DNA from: Anthoceros angustus
Taxonomy: Eukaryota > Streptophyta > Anthocerotopsida > Anthocerotales > Anthocerotaceae
DNA: 64,000 nt
Direction of reading: 5' to 3'
Assembly: GCA_010909165.1 (NCBI GenBank)
Contig: MU008196.1
Location: 310,001-374,000, forward strand
Part shown: positions 9,597 through 21,291 of the stretch, in pieces
Layout: the number at the start of each line of letters is the position of its first letter
How positions within the stretch are numbered: the first letter of the stretch is position 1
Translations under genes and position numbers: made by a program
Notes under the pieces: generated by a model
The model's input: only the letters and a program-made list of their open reading frames with translations
What the model was told of the DNA's origin: nothing
The model's database searches: none

Positions 9597-10150
9597 GAAA
9601 AATGAAGGTAGATTAAGGATGATTTGGGCTTGATGTCTAAGACCCCTAAACTCTTCATATGCTTGCTATGTAAATCTCTTCCTAAAGACTTAGTTAACAA
9701 ATCAGCTGAGTTTTCCTGAGTTTGTATATAATTAATATCTATGGTTTTGTTTTCTAACATTTCTCTTATGTAATGGTACTCGACTGCTATGTGTTTGGTC
9801 CTGGAGTGAAAAACAGGGTTCCTAGCTAATGCTATTGCTCCTTGAGTATCACTAAACAGGGTAGTAGGCTCTTGTTGCGGATGGTTTAACTCACTCAAAG
9901 CTAACCTGCACCATACAATATCCTTAGCTATTGAGGTTAGTACCCTATACTCTGACTCGGTACTGGACAGGGCAATAGTGGGTTGTTTCTTACTTGACCA
10001 TGAGATAGGGGCCTTGGCGAGTAGGAGTTCATAACCTGATACTGATCTTCTTATATCAGGATCCCCAGCATAGTCGGCATCAGCATATGCCGTTAATATT
10101 GGTTTCTTTATACTTGGTGTATGTTGATAAACTAATCCTGTATTCATCGT
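9597..10150 (-). pseudogene. copia-A RNase H remnant
   Basis: The best preserved RNase H of the window: AYADADYAGDPD, PISWSSKKQPTIALSSTESE, LFSDTQGAIALARNP and ADLLTKSLGRDL. It is clearly the same family as copia-B. The element is cut off at about 10150, where a gypsy LTR fragment starts, so RT and everything upstream are missing. Confidence 0.87.
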
Positions 10151-11060
10151 ACCGCTCCCATCCTCCTGAGTCCTTCGCTTTGTGTGCAGGAATTTCGTGC
10201 CGGCTGCAAGCCAACGCAGTGTCTGGTAGAGAGGGAGAACGCGGCGGTCGGAGTGTTGGGCGGAGGGCTTGGTCTTTGCAGGCGCCCCTGCCAGGGCTTG
10301 CTTGCTCCCTGCAAGTGCCTAAACGAATTACTCCCCTTGTGAATGGTTGCTGTGTGAATTTTTTTGCTTTGAGTGTGTGGCAATGCTCAAGGAACTCTCA
10401 GGTGAGGCTCGCAGAAAGACTCCACTGGAGGTTTCATACGGTACAAACTCCTATAACAGCAAGCCCAAGGAAGAACTCGTTAATTCCGGACGGACCCAGG
10501 CGGTTGTGCGTAGGCGAGTTGGAATTAATGAGCCAGCAATTGATGTTACTGACAGGAGGAGATTGTGGAGGAAAGAAGGTTAGATGAGTAGAGAAGAGGA
10601 GGGCGTTGTTGATTGAGAGAGTTGTGAGGAGAATTAGAGTGTAGGAAAAACGGAAGGCCACAGGCAAAGCCTAAGGGACGAATCCCAAATCTGCAGTAAG
10701 AGGGCGCTCCCTGTGTGGAGAGGAGTGGTCTTAGGAATAAGGACAAAATTGCGGTGTGGGGTCAGGGGGTCCCTGGGCGCCCGTGATAGACGCCTTGCTG
10801 TTAAGACGTGACCTGCAATCGTGTGGTGTCGTTGTAGGTTGAGGCTTGGTGAATTTAAGAAGCAGTACAGGCGATGTAGCTGCTATAGAGGGAGCGTGAG
10901 AGGGCGCCTTGCTTGCTTAGAAGGTTGAGGTAGTGTGCGCGTGATTGATTTCTCAAGATCGGCGTTCCACAAGTCTCATGGGGCCGAAACCCAGCGTCTG
11001 AAGCGGCGTGGGATAAGTGTGGCGCTAGAGGTGCATCTCGGAAGCCGGGATCCTCCCACA
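10151..11060 (+). repeat. Plus-strand gypsy LTR 3' fragment
   Basis: Related to the last 900 bp of the gypsy-1 LTR. Shared words include GGTCGGAGTG, CCCTTGTGAATGGTTG, CACAAGTCTCATGGG, GGGATAAGTGTGGC and the LTR end CCTCCCACA at 11060. After that comes TTTTTGGCGC, the start of a tRNA-Asp-type PBS. It truncates copia-A on its left. Open frames within it have no recognisable motif. Confidence 0.75.
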
Positions 11061-11220
11061 TTTTTGGCGCGCCGTTGCGGGCATCTCGGAAGCCCGGGAT
11101 CCTCCCACATTTTTGGCGCCGTTCTTGGGGAGCATCTCGAAGCCGGGATCTCGCCTCCACATTTTTGGCGCCCGTTCTTGCGGGCATCTCGAAGCCCGGG
11201 ATCTGCCTCCCCACGAGGCT
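11033..11220 (+). repeat. Tandem LTR-end/PBS units (about 50 bp x 3.7)
   Basis: Units start GCATCTCG at 11033, 11081, 11132 and 11184. Each of the first three holds GAAGCCGGGAT, a CCACA LTR end and TTTTTGGCGC with a PBS-like GTTGC/GTTCTTG tail. The fourth is truncated before the CCACA. The repeated module is thus the junction of LTR end and primer binding site. Confidence 0.75.
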
Positions 11221-11279
11221 TCCCCTCACACTTGTCCACACTATCACTTCGTCGTTGGGTTTAGGTCCCATGAGACTTG

Positions 11280-14200
11280 TGTGGGGAGGCGGATCCGGGG
11301 CTAGATGCACCCTCGCCACACTTATAATCGTTTAAATGCGTTGGGTTTCGTCCCATGAGACTTGTGGAGCAGTCGAATCTTGAGAAATCCGTCACTACGC
11401 ACTACACACTACCTCGGCCTTCTAAACAAGCAAGGCGCCCTCTCACGCTCCCTCTACAGCTCGCCGCCCGTCTTGCCCGTAAACTCACCTCAACCTAGCG
11501 ACACCACACAATTGCAGTTCGTCTTAACAAGGTGTCTATCACGGGCGCCAGGGGACCCCACGACCCACACGCAACCGTCCCTACTCCTAAGACACTCTTC
11601 TCCACACGGGGCACTTTTGGGATTCGTCCCTTAGGCTCTGGCCTTAGTTTTCCTACACTCTAATCCTCCTCACAACTCTCTCAATCAACAACGCCTCTTC
11701 TTCTCTACTCATCTACCTTCCTTCCTCCACAATCTCCTACTCTAACACCAATTCTGGCTCATTAATTCCAACTCGCCCTTCACGGCTGCACAGGGTCCGT
11801 CAGGAAGTGAGTTCTTCCTTGGGCGGTTGCTATGTGGTTTTTGCAGACAGCGAGAACCTCCGAGTCTTTCCTGCAGTCTACCCTCAAGCCGAGAGTTCCT
11901 TGAGCATCGCCACACACTCAAAGCAAAACAATTCCACGCAACCATTCACAAGGGGCGGCTAGCGGCGCACAAAGAGCAAGCCCTCCGCACTCCGACGCGT
12001 TCTCCCTCTCTACGGACCTGCGTTGGCTTGCGGTAGGCCGAAATTCCTGCACACAAAGTGAAGGACTCGGGAGGATGGGAGGCGCAAGACACGATAATTT
12101 TACTTCACAAGCTCCCTCCTTTTATAGGAGGTCCTCACATCTGACCTCCCACAGGCGCCTCACAGCCTTGCCTCACTCCTTATTTTAGTGTATCCTATTG
12201 TCGGACTTTAAGTTCGACATCCAAGCATCTTGGGTAAAATTCTATTCTAGCAAATTCACCTATGTGAGCCTTAATGGCTCTGTCAACATTCCTATCTAGC
12301 TAGTCAACACACTCTCTGGTGACAAGCATTAATGCTGTCCTCCTCTAAAGAAAAGTCTTCCCAAGTGGCATCTTGCCCCATGTCTTCAAGCTAATTTAAG
12401 GACTTCTTATGAATCCCTTCCTTATCTTGATGCCTATCTTGAGTTCCTTCCTCCAATAAAATAGCCGGGCTCTCTTAGCCGGCTCATCCTCGACTTCTCC
12501 TCTTCCTCTCACTTGTGGAGCAAGTGAGCTCCTTACTCCTGCACCCATGTTGGGAGGTTGGTCTTCTCCTTGTGATTCTTGCTCCATTCACGCAAGATCA
12601 ACCCCTCTTCCTTCTTTCTGCAAGGGCCAAGGTACTCGCCTCCCGTCAAATCCATGCTAGCACCTTTGAATCCCGGCTTCTTCCGGCCCTCCTACCATGG
12701 TAGGACCTTCTCCTACGGTAGGAACTCCTCCTCCTCTACAGTAGGAGTTCCTACCAGTCTTCTTCCTTACCCCTTCACAGGTGATTCTCTCCACACGGCT
12801 TCTCGCTTCTTCTTCTCCACAGTGCGAAGTTTCTTCACCCTGCTTGGGACACTCCAAGTCTAAGGCTTCCGGTTGGACTTGCATGAGGGCCTCCCTATCA
12901 TCGTCATGAGGTCCCAACATCCTCCTTTCAGCAAGTCGCAACAACTCGTTAGTGGCCTTGAGCACCTTGTTGTGAAGATGGGCTGCAAATCGTTGTTGTG
13001 CCATCTCCAATTCTTCGTAATCCTCAAGCCATACTCCATGCTCACACTTGCTTTTGTAAGCATCTCGCTCCAAGGCCAGCTCACCGGTCTTGACATGGAG
13101 AGCCACATTCTCCGTCCTCTCATTACGGTTGGCGGATCAATCTCTTGTAGGGCATAATCAGCCCGAAATCTCTCCCTCACCGCCAACATATCTTGCAACC
13201 GCCTCATGGCCTTTCTCCTTTGCCATTTCTTCCTCCAACTCCCTATCCTCCTAGGGAGTTGTGCATTCTCCGTTCTTTGGACTTCTCGTTCCATTTCCAA
13301 TCTTTGGACAAAATGTGTCCGTTCTTCCAGCTCTTCTTCCTTCAATTCCAGCCTCGTGGATTTCTCCCAGCTCCTTTTCCATGTCACTAATCTTCACACT
13401 GTGTGGCTATGACCCGCTCATGTGCGCCTACTTGCCTTGTCTTGTCCTCATTTTCTTTGATTGCTCTCGTCTTGACCTTTCCTCCATTAGCAGCACTTGC
13501 TTGTCTTCCGCCTTCTTTTCCATGTCGCACCATGTGAGCAAGTTGCTCCACCTTCTCCTCGAGCTGCCAATTGCTTGGTAAGAGCCTTGTTCTCCGAATA
13601 TGATGGTTTGTTTCACAGCCTTGTCTCAAGACTCTTTCCAAGTGCTCCACTTGAGCTTCCATCCTCATAACATCCTCCACCGCTGGGTTTCCGCTCGCCT
13701 ACGCAATTTCCCTTGCTTGGTAGGTCCTTGTCTTCTCGCCTCCGTCTTCAAGAATTCAACTCTCCTCTTGGCGGCTCCTATGTCTACCTTCTTGAACATC
13801 TCCCCTATGCACATCTCCTCCAACATGTCTAAGTCTCCTTTCTTACCTCCGGAGACTCAAGGCCTTTGCCTTGCTCATGGGATCTTACATCCCTTGCTTC
13901 CCTATGATGAGCTCCCGCTCATCACTTGGTAGCAACTCCTCCCGTGACTCCATCCGCCGCCCACCTAGCAGGGGCGGTTGCCTTCTTATCTCCTCTTGGG
14001 AGCTTCCAAACCGTGACTTCCTTTCCCTCCTACCGTGGTAGGAGGTGCTCCAGTAGGACTACTTCCTACCGTGGTAGGACTAATTCCCGTAGGCCTTGTC
14101 ATGAGGACGAAGGGGTCCCAAACCACGTGGGAACACCTCCCACCTCGCGGGATTCACCGCCATGGTAGGATCTATCCTACCTTCCATCTCCGCATCCTCA

Positions 14201-14902
14201 GCGGTCCAAACTTCAAATCCCCTACAACTTCTCCTTGCAAGTCCTCCTGCACATCCTCGGCCTATCTTTCTGAGGATTCCTTCCGGCAATAATGTCGGTG
14301 GTGCTGCCGGCACCTCCTTTAGCTGCAAGCACTCCCTGTCCCTCTCACAGGCGTAAGTACACAATGTTAAAGGGATGCTTGGAATCATCCAACTCCTTAC
14401 TTGTGAGTAGCCCCTACTTCCCACAAATGCACTAGATAAGTGCTAAGATAGCACCTTGGGACATCTTCATCCGGCGTTGGGTTTCGCAACTTCTCCGTGG
14501 TAGGTGTATGCTTCATACATGATGAGCCCCAATCCGGCTCCTTGAGTGATCTTCCATAGAAAATGGAGGAAGGTAGTCTTGAAATATGACACCCTTGGAT
14601 TGCTCACCAAGCCCAAAACAATTCTTGTGAACAATCTCCACTTGGGCTCCAAGATTTGGTCGTCATAACCGTTCTTGGACTTAGCCTTCATGCCCCTTGC
14701 ATAAGTGTAAGGGCTCCCTTGGGAAGATCCACCGTTGATGCACGCTTGCCTCACTCGTTCCTTCCATCAACGTGATTCCGCTATCCTCGCTATCCGCCGC
14801 CATATACGTATGCTCCTTACATCCAACACCGTGGATCCGTCCGTGCGTTCTATCCGGTAAGGCAGCCAATTCCTCTTCTGCAAATTAGCAAAACACTCTA
14901 TC
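11280..14902 (-). mobile_element. Minus-strand 5.4-kb gypsy LTR, segment 1
   Basis: The left end, TGTGGGGAGGC at 11280, is the reverse complement of an LTR 3' terminus. Rightward are the R/U5 part, a TATA-like CTTTTATAGGAGG at about 12119, and the U3 coding-like region. The LTR is interrupted at 14903 by copia-C, resumes at 21562, is interrupted again by gypsy-1, and ends at 41924. The summed length of the pieces is about 5.4 kb, matching the gypsy-1 LTRs. No PBS or PPT of this orientation flanks it and the outer flanks share no 5-bp repeat, so it is a solo or truncated LTR. Confidence 0.75.
12657..14754 (-). pseudogene. LTR-borne ORF (minus copy): helical domain, repeat and coiled coil
   Basis: Read right to left, 14467-14754 has KWRLFTRIVLGLV, YFKTTFLHFLWKI and LGLIMYEAYTYHGE. 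At 14080-14424 is a Gly/Arg-rich part. At 13950-14180 CCTACC/GGTAGG palindromes lie in frame. Between 12860 and 13680 is a long Glu/Arg-rich coiled-coil region (LELKEEELEERTHF), and at 12657-13106 NELLRLAERRMLGPHDDD. The same order occurs in both gypsy-1 LTRs. The N-terminal part lies at 21562-21640, beyond the copia-C insertion. Many frameshifts. The family is not recognised. Confidence 0.55.
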
Positions 14903-14907
14903 AATTC

Positions 14908-15160
14908 AAGGAATAATTATTGTTTATGTGTTGACTCATGCTAGGGTTATGTTACCTTAGTTTAGTTAACCTATCGATGTGTAAACTAGGTCTAGTCACC
15001 TAGTACCCTTTCGGTAGGGTTGTGACTCTTACAGTGGGCGTAACACTTGGTATCTTAATTAGGTTGTTTTAAGCATAAGCAAGTTACTCTTTTATTTGAT
15101 CTTTCAATTCAATCAATAATGTAATTGTGTTTTATTAATTCAATTCACATAAAATCTTCA
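14908..15160 (+). repeat. copia-C 5' LTR (TG missing)
   Basis: Nearly identical to 21301-21556. The terminal TG expected after the TSD AATTC is absent, a 2-bp loss at the edge. Confidence 0.9.
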
Positions 15161-15174
15161 TGGTATCGGGCAGG
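15161..15174 (+). promoter_or_regulatory. copia-C primer binding site
   Basis: TGGTATCGGGCAGG directly follows the LTR; the first seven bases fit the tRNA-Met type site TGGTATCAGAGC. Confidence 0.75.
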
Positions 15175-16221
15175 ATAGATGGAGATGCATCTAGTATGCA
15201 CACAAATTTTCTGCATTAGAAGATGTGCAGAAAGATGTGTTTTATTATTGTTTTGAATAATAACATGTTCTTGAAAAGGAACTTTTAAAGAAACATCAAG
15301 AAATGAATTTTGTGTTGTTTTCTTTAAAAATCTATACAAATTCTTGCTGCATTAGGTAGCCATTCTAGCGTGCATTCATTGAATTGCTCCTTGAGCAATT
15401 GCAATGAACATACACTAGAAACTGCCCAATGGGCAAAATTATATATAGAAAAATACAAAAGAAATATAAGATGCATTTTACACTTATAAAACACAAATCC
15501 TGTTACGGTGGCCAATTTAGATGCGCACGGGGTCGCAACACTCGTCATCCTAGGCAAAATAGGTCAAGAATTGTGATGGGCACACAATTGCTTCGGTTAC
15601 ATTCGCATCCAATGGAGCCAACAAAACCAAAATAGACCTATGCAAATTGCTGATCCGAGAGACGCATTTAATACTATTGTGGAATTTCTCTATCCTCAAG
15701 AGCGAGTCGTGTTTACTCTTCCTCCAAGAAATCCACTAAATTTGCAGTGCGTGTACAAAGAGCTTTTGATGGAAACAGGCAGCCCGTGGTTTCATCACAA
15801 CTCTGCCACAAACACAGTGTCGGCATAATTAATCGAAGCAAATAACAGGATAGTGATGATGACGCACACAAATTAATGGACACTTGTCTGACAGCGTTGA
15901 CTTACAGATCGAAGGAGCAAGTTGCACACTTGGACTACAAGCTGGTTATCTTTGTTGAAGCCCGAGATGCTCAAAAATCCTGTTCGTCACGTAAACAAAG
16001 TAAGACAAATCGTGAGCTTTAGCTCACTTAACTCGTGTCCATCTTGCTCCACGTATGCCTACAATAGGTTCGAGATGAGGAGCTCCAAAATTGCGCTACG
16101 AGGAGGATCGGGATCAAAACACCGCCGAATCAACAAGCGTTATGAGCGGTGTGTCCGATCGTGACGGTTTTGGGGATATATTCAATACTGAATTTGAACA
16201 CGAGGTCGAACAACAAGCCAT
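15175..16221 (+). other. copia-C leader, no gene supported
   Basis: About 1 kb of AT-rich sequence with only short frames and no motif. It is the untranslated leader or decayed DNA between PBS and gag. Confidence 0.5.
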
Positions 16222-17129
16222 ATGGCCGCCTCAACTCCAAACTATGGAGGTAATGAATCCTTCAAGGAGAAGGATCGGTTCAATGGCAATGACTTTGACA
16301 TATGGCGATCCGGATGGAGGGCGTCCTCGAAATGAGGGGCTCAAACATGCAACCGGAAAGGTAGTGAAACCACGAGGATCTTGGGAGAAGAAGAATGGTT
16401 AGCTAAGGATAGCGGAGCCAAGTACCTCATTCGCGGTGGCAAGAAATGTTGAGGCGCAGTGTGGAAACTTCAGCCGAAATCATGAATCGTCTAAAGGAAC
16501 TCTCGCAGCGAACATGGTCGGTCTGACACTTTAAGAAATTTCGAACTTGAGAATGAAGGATGGGGACTCGGTGGAGAAGCACGTGAGTACCTTTAGGACC
16601 CTAGCCTCCCGGCAGTGCCTCTAAAGTTGCCATCAAGGATGATGAGATGGTGATGAGGCTCCTTCTTTCGCTTCACAGTCTTGGTCACACTTCGTGACCT
16701 CCCACACAAGCTCGAGACACAAGCTGCTAGAAGCAAGGCATAGAGATGCACGAGATGTCATTCTCACAACTTGTGAGTTCCATGCGCAAGAAGAGGCAAG
16801 CAGAACTAATCACAAGAAAGCGAGAAACAACTACACCTCAAATCAAGGGCGAGGAGGCAAGAAATCCTTCTCCAAAGGAGGTGGTGGAAATCCTTCCAAG
16901 GGAGGTAGCTCGGATCCTCATCCGGGAAGAAGACTAAGCGGCACCAACGTGCAAGCTGGACATTGGGAAAAGAGTGTCGCAAAAGCAAGCTGGAATTCCT
17001 CAAGGAGGGCACCATACGCCAATGTTGTGGTAAAGAAGGCTAATACCCCATCAGCTCTTACAGTTGGGACTAGGGAGTTGCTAGTCCATTCTTCTTCCAC
17101 TTGCCTTTCGCCAAAGCTAATCGAAACCA
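16222..17129 (+). pseudogene. copia-C gag
   Basis: ATG at 16222 begins MAASTPNYGGNESFKEKDRF, followed by FNGNDFDIWR, a typical copia gag start. After frameshifts come LKMKDGDSVEKHVSTFRTL (about 16550) of the UBN2 domain and a Lys/Gly-rich linker near 16850-16930. A CCHC zinc knuckle is not visible. Confidence 0.75.
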
Positions 17130-18400
17130 ATAGATGAATGGTATTTAGATACGTGCTCGCACACATACGCTTTGATAGAAATGCTTTCAAAACATATAGG
17201 TCTTTTCCAGATCAAGATGTTTACCTTGGGGACAGTCTCTAGTCTCACAGTCGTGTACGATTGAGTTGCTAGTTCCTCAGGATCACACTCATGTTGTTAG
17301 AAGTCTACTATGTGCGAAATGACTAGAAACCTTATTTCGAGGATTGAATCAGATAACAACATCCGTTGTTTTCACTAGGGCAGTTAGAATCATAGATGCT
17401 ATTGACCCTAGAAAGGTCCTTGCACATGGGTCTTGGACCACGATCATTCCGTCTCCATTTGCAGTGGAATAGCGAGTCCCACGACAAGATGTCTCCCTTG
17501 CATCGCACAACAAACAACAAAGTCTAAGTTGTGGCATGCACGCTTGGTCACCCTCACATGGCAAAGCTGCAAAATTGGGTGGTGACTGTATAAAGATGGA
17601 CCTATTGGCCCTTTGAGCCATACCTTTATGTGAGGCTTGTGTGTTGTCGAAGAAACACCAAGCTGCCTTCAAGAACAAAGCACCTCATCGTGCCGATGAT
17701 CTCCTTGAGCTTGTACATCGACCTATGTGGACCCTTATCTCAAGCGTCCATAGGAGGTGGACGTTATTTTCTAACGTTCTGATGACAAGAGCGTTGTCAC
17801 CACCTATATCCTGAAGAACAAAAGCGAATGTTTCTCCTACTTCAAGGAATACATCAAATTGAGCGTTGGACAGAAAACACTCAAGACCACGAGATCGATA
17901 ATGGCGGGAATTTACATCTAATGAATTCCAGTTACGTAAAGATGAAGGCATTGGGCCAACTCACCGTTGTATACACTCCACAGAATGGAGTGGCGGGCGC
18001 TTGAACCTCACATTGCGGAGATGGTCTCCTCATTGTTACATGATGCTCATTTGCCACTACCCCTTGAGGCTTTGATGACTTCAACTTTTCTCGAGCAGGT
18101 TACCCTGCAGCTTGAAGGCAAAACTCCTTATGAGGCTACAGGTGAAGCCCTCTATTCAACACTTGAGGACCTTGGTGTCTATATGCCTTCATCCCTAAGC
18201 GAAGCGATAAGGTCGGATAAGTCACAAGGCTTATCTTTGGGGTATCTGAGGGATTAAAGCTTACAAGCTATATGATGTCCCTACCAATAGAGTCATCTAT
18301 GCTCGAGTGTTACATTTGATGAAACAAGTACTTGGGCGTCGGTGAGCACACCCATGTTCCCACACGAAGGGTGAGGAAACCTTTGAACTCTCTCACTATG
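17130..18400 (+). pseudogene. copia-C protease and integrase remnants
   Basis: EWYLDTCSHTYAL at about 17134-17172 matches the copia protease (D-T-C in place of D-S-G, so the catalytic motif is altered). The GAG-pre-integrase starts LWHARL near 17527. CEACVLSKK-like and AAFKNKAPHRADDLLEL words appear between 17630 and 17710 in changing frames. The integrase core (LVHIDLCGPL, VYTPQNGV) follows to about 18000. No frame spans the domain. Confidence 0.75.
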
Positions 18401-18652
18401 ACTGACGGATCATGGCACTCTTGCTCATACTCCACTGTTGAGGAACATGCTCCTGAGGAGGGGCAATCAGCGATGTTAGGGAGAAGAACAACAACTGACA
18501 TTCAACGAAATGCCGCCGGATCTACAGGATCACATTCCTCAACCGTATAGCGATCGATGATGCAACGGTGATGCGATCGGATGCTTGGCGAGGAATTAGA
18601 GGAAGTTAATGATGTACTTCTGCGATGAGCGAGCCTACTCGGCGTTACCTAC

Positions 18653-19580
18653 GTGAGCGTCGACCTCCGACTACTATCATGCACCCGACTTGATTACCTC
18701 TTCTCATGTGAAGGCTTATGCCGCCACAGATTAGATCCCATAGAGCCACGCTCTTATGAGGAAGCTCTCGGCCGATCACAAGGAATGGAGAAAGGCAATC
18801 CGATCGAATATGATTCTCTTATCGAGAATGGAACTTGGGAACTAGCAAAGTTGCCCAAGGCGAAACTGTGTCATGTAAATGGGTCTTTAAATTGAAGGTC
18901 AAGGCGGATGGATCGTTTGATAGATACAAGGCAGTTAGTTGCTAGAGGTTTCACACAAATTCCGGTTTAGATTACCTCGAAACCTTTGCTCCGTCAAGCT
19001 TGCTACTTTTCGGACCATGTGTGCGATTGCTCGACAAGGACTACGAGAGGATGTTTGATGTGAAGACGCTTTCTTGCATGGAATCCTTGATACGAGATCT
19101 ACATGCCCACCACAGTTATGAGGTTAACGGCAAGGAGGATTATGCTTGCAAACTAATTAAGTGCCTCTATGGACTTAAGCGATCAATGAAATGGAATCGC
19201 CGGACAAGGAGTTGCGAGCTCTAGGTTTTACAAAAGTAAGTGACAAGACTTATACGTATACATCAAGAATGATGTGTTACTTAGTTGTTTATGTCGATGA
19301 CCTCATCCTTGCAAACACTGGACTTTATCTCTTCGATCACGAATCTGTTGGCACAAAAATTCAAGATGTCAGACCTTGGACATTTGCAAAGTTGCTTAGG
19401 AATACACATTCAGCGCAACAGAGAAAAAAGGATCCTTACCATGACTCAGCCCCGATATCTGTTGGAAAGTGCAGAGCATTTAGGACTCAAAGATGCCAAA
19501 CCTGCTGCAACACCTCTTCCAAGTGGTCTCAAGTTGAGCAAAGATATGTCGATTACACGGTCAGGAAGGACGATATGAGA
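18653..19580 (+). pseudogene. copia-C reverse transcriptase
   Basis: Motifs in shifting frames: IEPRSYEEAL, EYDSLIENGTWELAKLPK (about 18810-18860), DRYKA, and YLVVYVDDLILANTG with the catalytic YVDD at about 19290-19300. The fragment 19285-19578 has KFKMSDLGHLQSCLGIHIQR, YLLESAEHLGLKDAKP and ATPLPSG. Broken, not functional. Confidence 0.85.
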
Positions 19581-19589
19581 AATGTGCCA

Positions 19590-20200
19590 TACGAGGCAAG
19601 GTGTGGGCAAACTCATATATGCTGCCAATACAACGACCCGGAGGTAGCGTACTCGACAAGTGCTCATCCATATCTCGAAAACCTGGGCACATTGGACTTG
19701 TGTTAAGAGGGTTTTCCGGATCGAAAGGCACACCAACAGGTATTGTGTATACTCACAAAGATGGTGTGGCAGACCTCGGCGTACACCGATTCGATTATGC
19801 AGTGACATAGATACGAGGAGGTCGGTTGAGTTATGTGGTGAGCTATCTTTGGAGGACCTATTTGTTGGTCAAGCAAAAAGCAACCAGTTGCACTCTCAAG
19901 CAGGCGAATATGAGTACTTACTGCGGCAAGGAGGTTATTTGGCTAAAGCTGCTTTGAGCTTGGCATTGAGTTGCTTGCACAAAAATTAGAACCGACAACC
20001 AAGGGTCAATTTCGCTAGCTGAAAATCCGTCTTCCACTCGGGACAAAGCATGTGGCGTTGGAATACCATGGATTAGAGAGCTACTAGCTGCAAGCACAAT
20101 ATCTGGAATACATAGCAACACAAGAAAACCCGGTGACATTTTCACAAAGGCTCTAGGCGGGATCTACATGAGAAGCATGTAAAGTTTTTAGGCCTAGGTG
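19590..20200 (+). pseudogene. copia-C RNase H
   Basis: Recognisable pieces: DTRRSV at about 19810, TDNQGSISLAENPS near 20000, EYHGLEL-like words, and the terminal GDIFTKAL then HEKHVKFLGLGDS before the stop near 20205. Frameshifts separate them. Confidence 0.78.
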
Positions 20201-20205
20201 ACTCC

Positions 20206-21290
20206 TAGTCCCTAGGTAGTAGTGCATAAAGTCAAGTCATTCTGGCAGCATTCTAGCTATGGCCACCGAAAGAAGAGCATTCTCGTCGGTGTAGTCGTTG
20301 AAGTTTGTCTCATCACGAGACTTCAAAGAATAGGAATCCCCATCGGACTCGATTCTCCAGCGTGACTCTCCTCCTCATCTTGAAGGATCGGCTGCTATAG
20401 GAGCGGTGGTTTTTCCTCCACTCTCTCCTTGCACGGCACGAAATCCTCTTGATTGGAGGCTCGATTCTTCTTCCAGGCGTATGTTGGATCCTGCCACGGA
20501 CAGTGGGAGCTTAGTGTAGCATCTCACATGCACAAGAAAAGATTGCAACAGTATTGAAGCGGGATCTTACTATAAGTCTTGACCACATGAAATGGGTAAG
20601 CCAGTTCGACCTTGACACGTCTCATCACGGCTTTGGTCGCCCACATAAACCACAGACCACGGAGGGCTGCCGGATGCTTGATGGAGCCATAAGAGACGAT
20701 CTGTGTCTCCTTGAGCAGTGCAGCTTAGGAAAGCTAGGCTCTTCACGAGGTTAGTCTCATTCTCGAAAAGCCGAAATCGGGATTAACGGCATGGGCCTTT
20801 ACTCTTGTCGCTTTGGAGTGCGGATGAGGCGTTGCGAGCCCGCCCATGGGCTCACTTGGCTGGCGTGGCTCGCCTTGCTAGGACCTCCTTGGTCGTGCCT
20901 CGCGGCCTTCCACGAGGCGATTACCTTTTGGTACCCTGCGGTGGAGTGCTCACATCGTGAGGAACAGCTTGTTCTAGTTGTAAAGACCTTGCGGTCCCTA
21001 ATGATTTCTACGCTTGGCTTGGAGTCTCGGATCTGAGGCGAAGACATGATGCTCCCTTCTCGCACTCCTTAGCCACAGGATACAATGAGAACTACACTCA
21101 AGCACGTATGCTATTGTTGAGTAAGCGGCACCTGTGAGACCACTTCACATGGGTGTCTCCATGCTTTTATTCGCCAAGGGGCGTAAGCTCGTCTATGGTA
21201 CTCGCGTAGCAACTAGGGCGTATGATGCGCCGGACAAGCAGTCAAGGGGACAAGGAACCCACGAAGAGAAGACGTACAAGTCATGATCAA
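20206..21290 (+). other. copia-C 3' spacer, no gene supported
   Basis: 1.1 kb between RNase H and the PPT. Short frames on both strands show no motif. Unlike copia-B, no spliced cargo gene is apparent. Confidence 0.5.
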
Positions 21291-21291
21291 C

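Larger units (their letters stand above)
10151..12070. repeat. Long inverted repeat made by head-to-head LTR ends
   Basis: The left arm 10151-10990 and the right arm 11340-12070 are reverse complements with many small gaps. For example, AGGAATTTCG, AAGCCAACGC and AGGGCGCCTTGCTTG on the left return inverted on the right. The arms are two LTR 3' ends in opposite orientation around a 350-bp centre. A transcript through it would fold into a long hairpin. Confidence 0.7.

Noticed and set aside
10151-12070. A DNA transposon or MITE with long terminal inverted repeats
   Set aside because: The arms are 3' ends of gypsy LTRs in opposite orientation; PBS-like sites stand in the centre and no transposase or TSD is found.
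15145-15339. tRNA gene near the copia-C PBS
   Set aside because: Only the short primer-binding complement is present. No cloverleaf arms or anticodon loop can be drawn.
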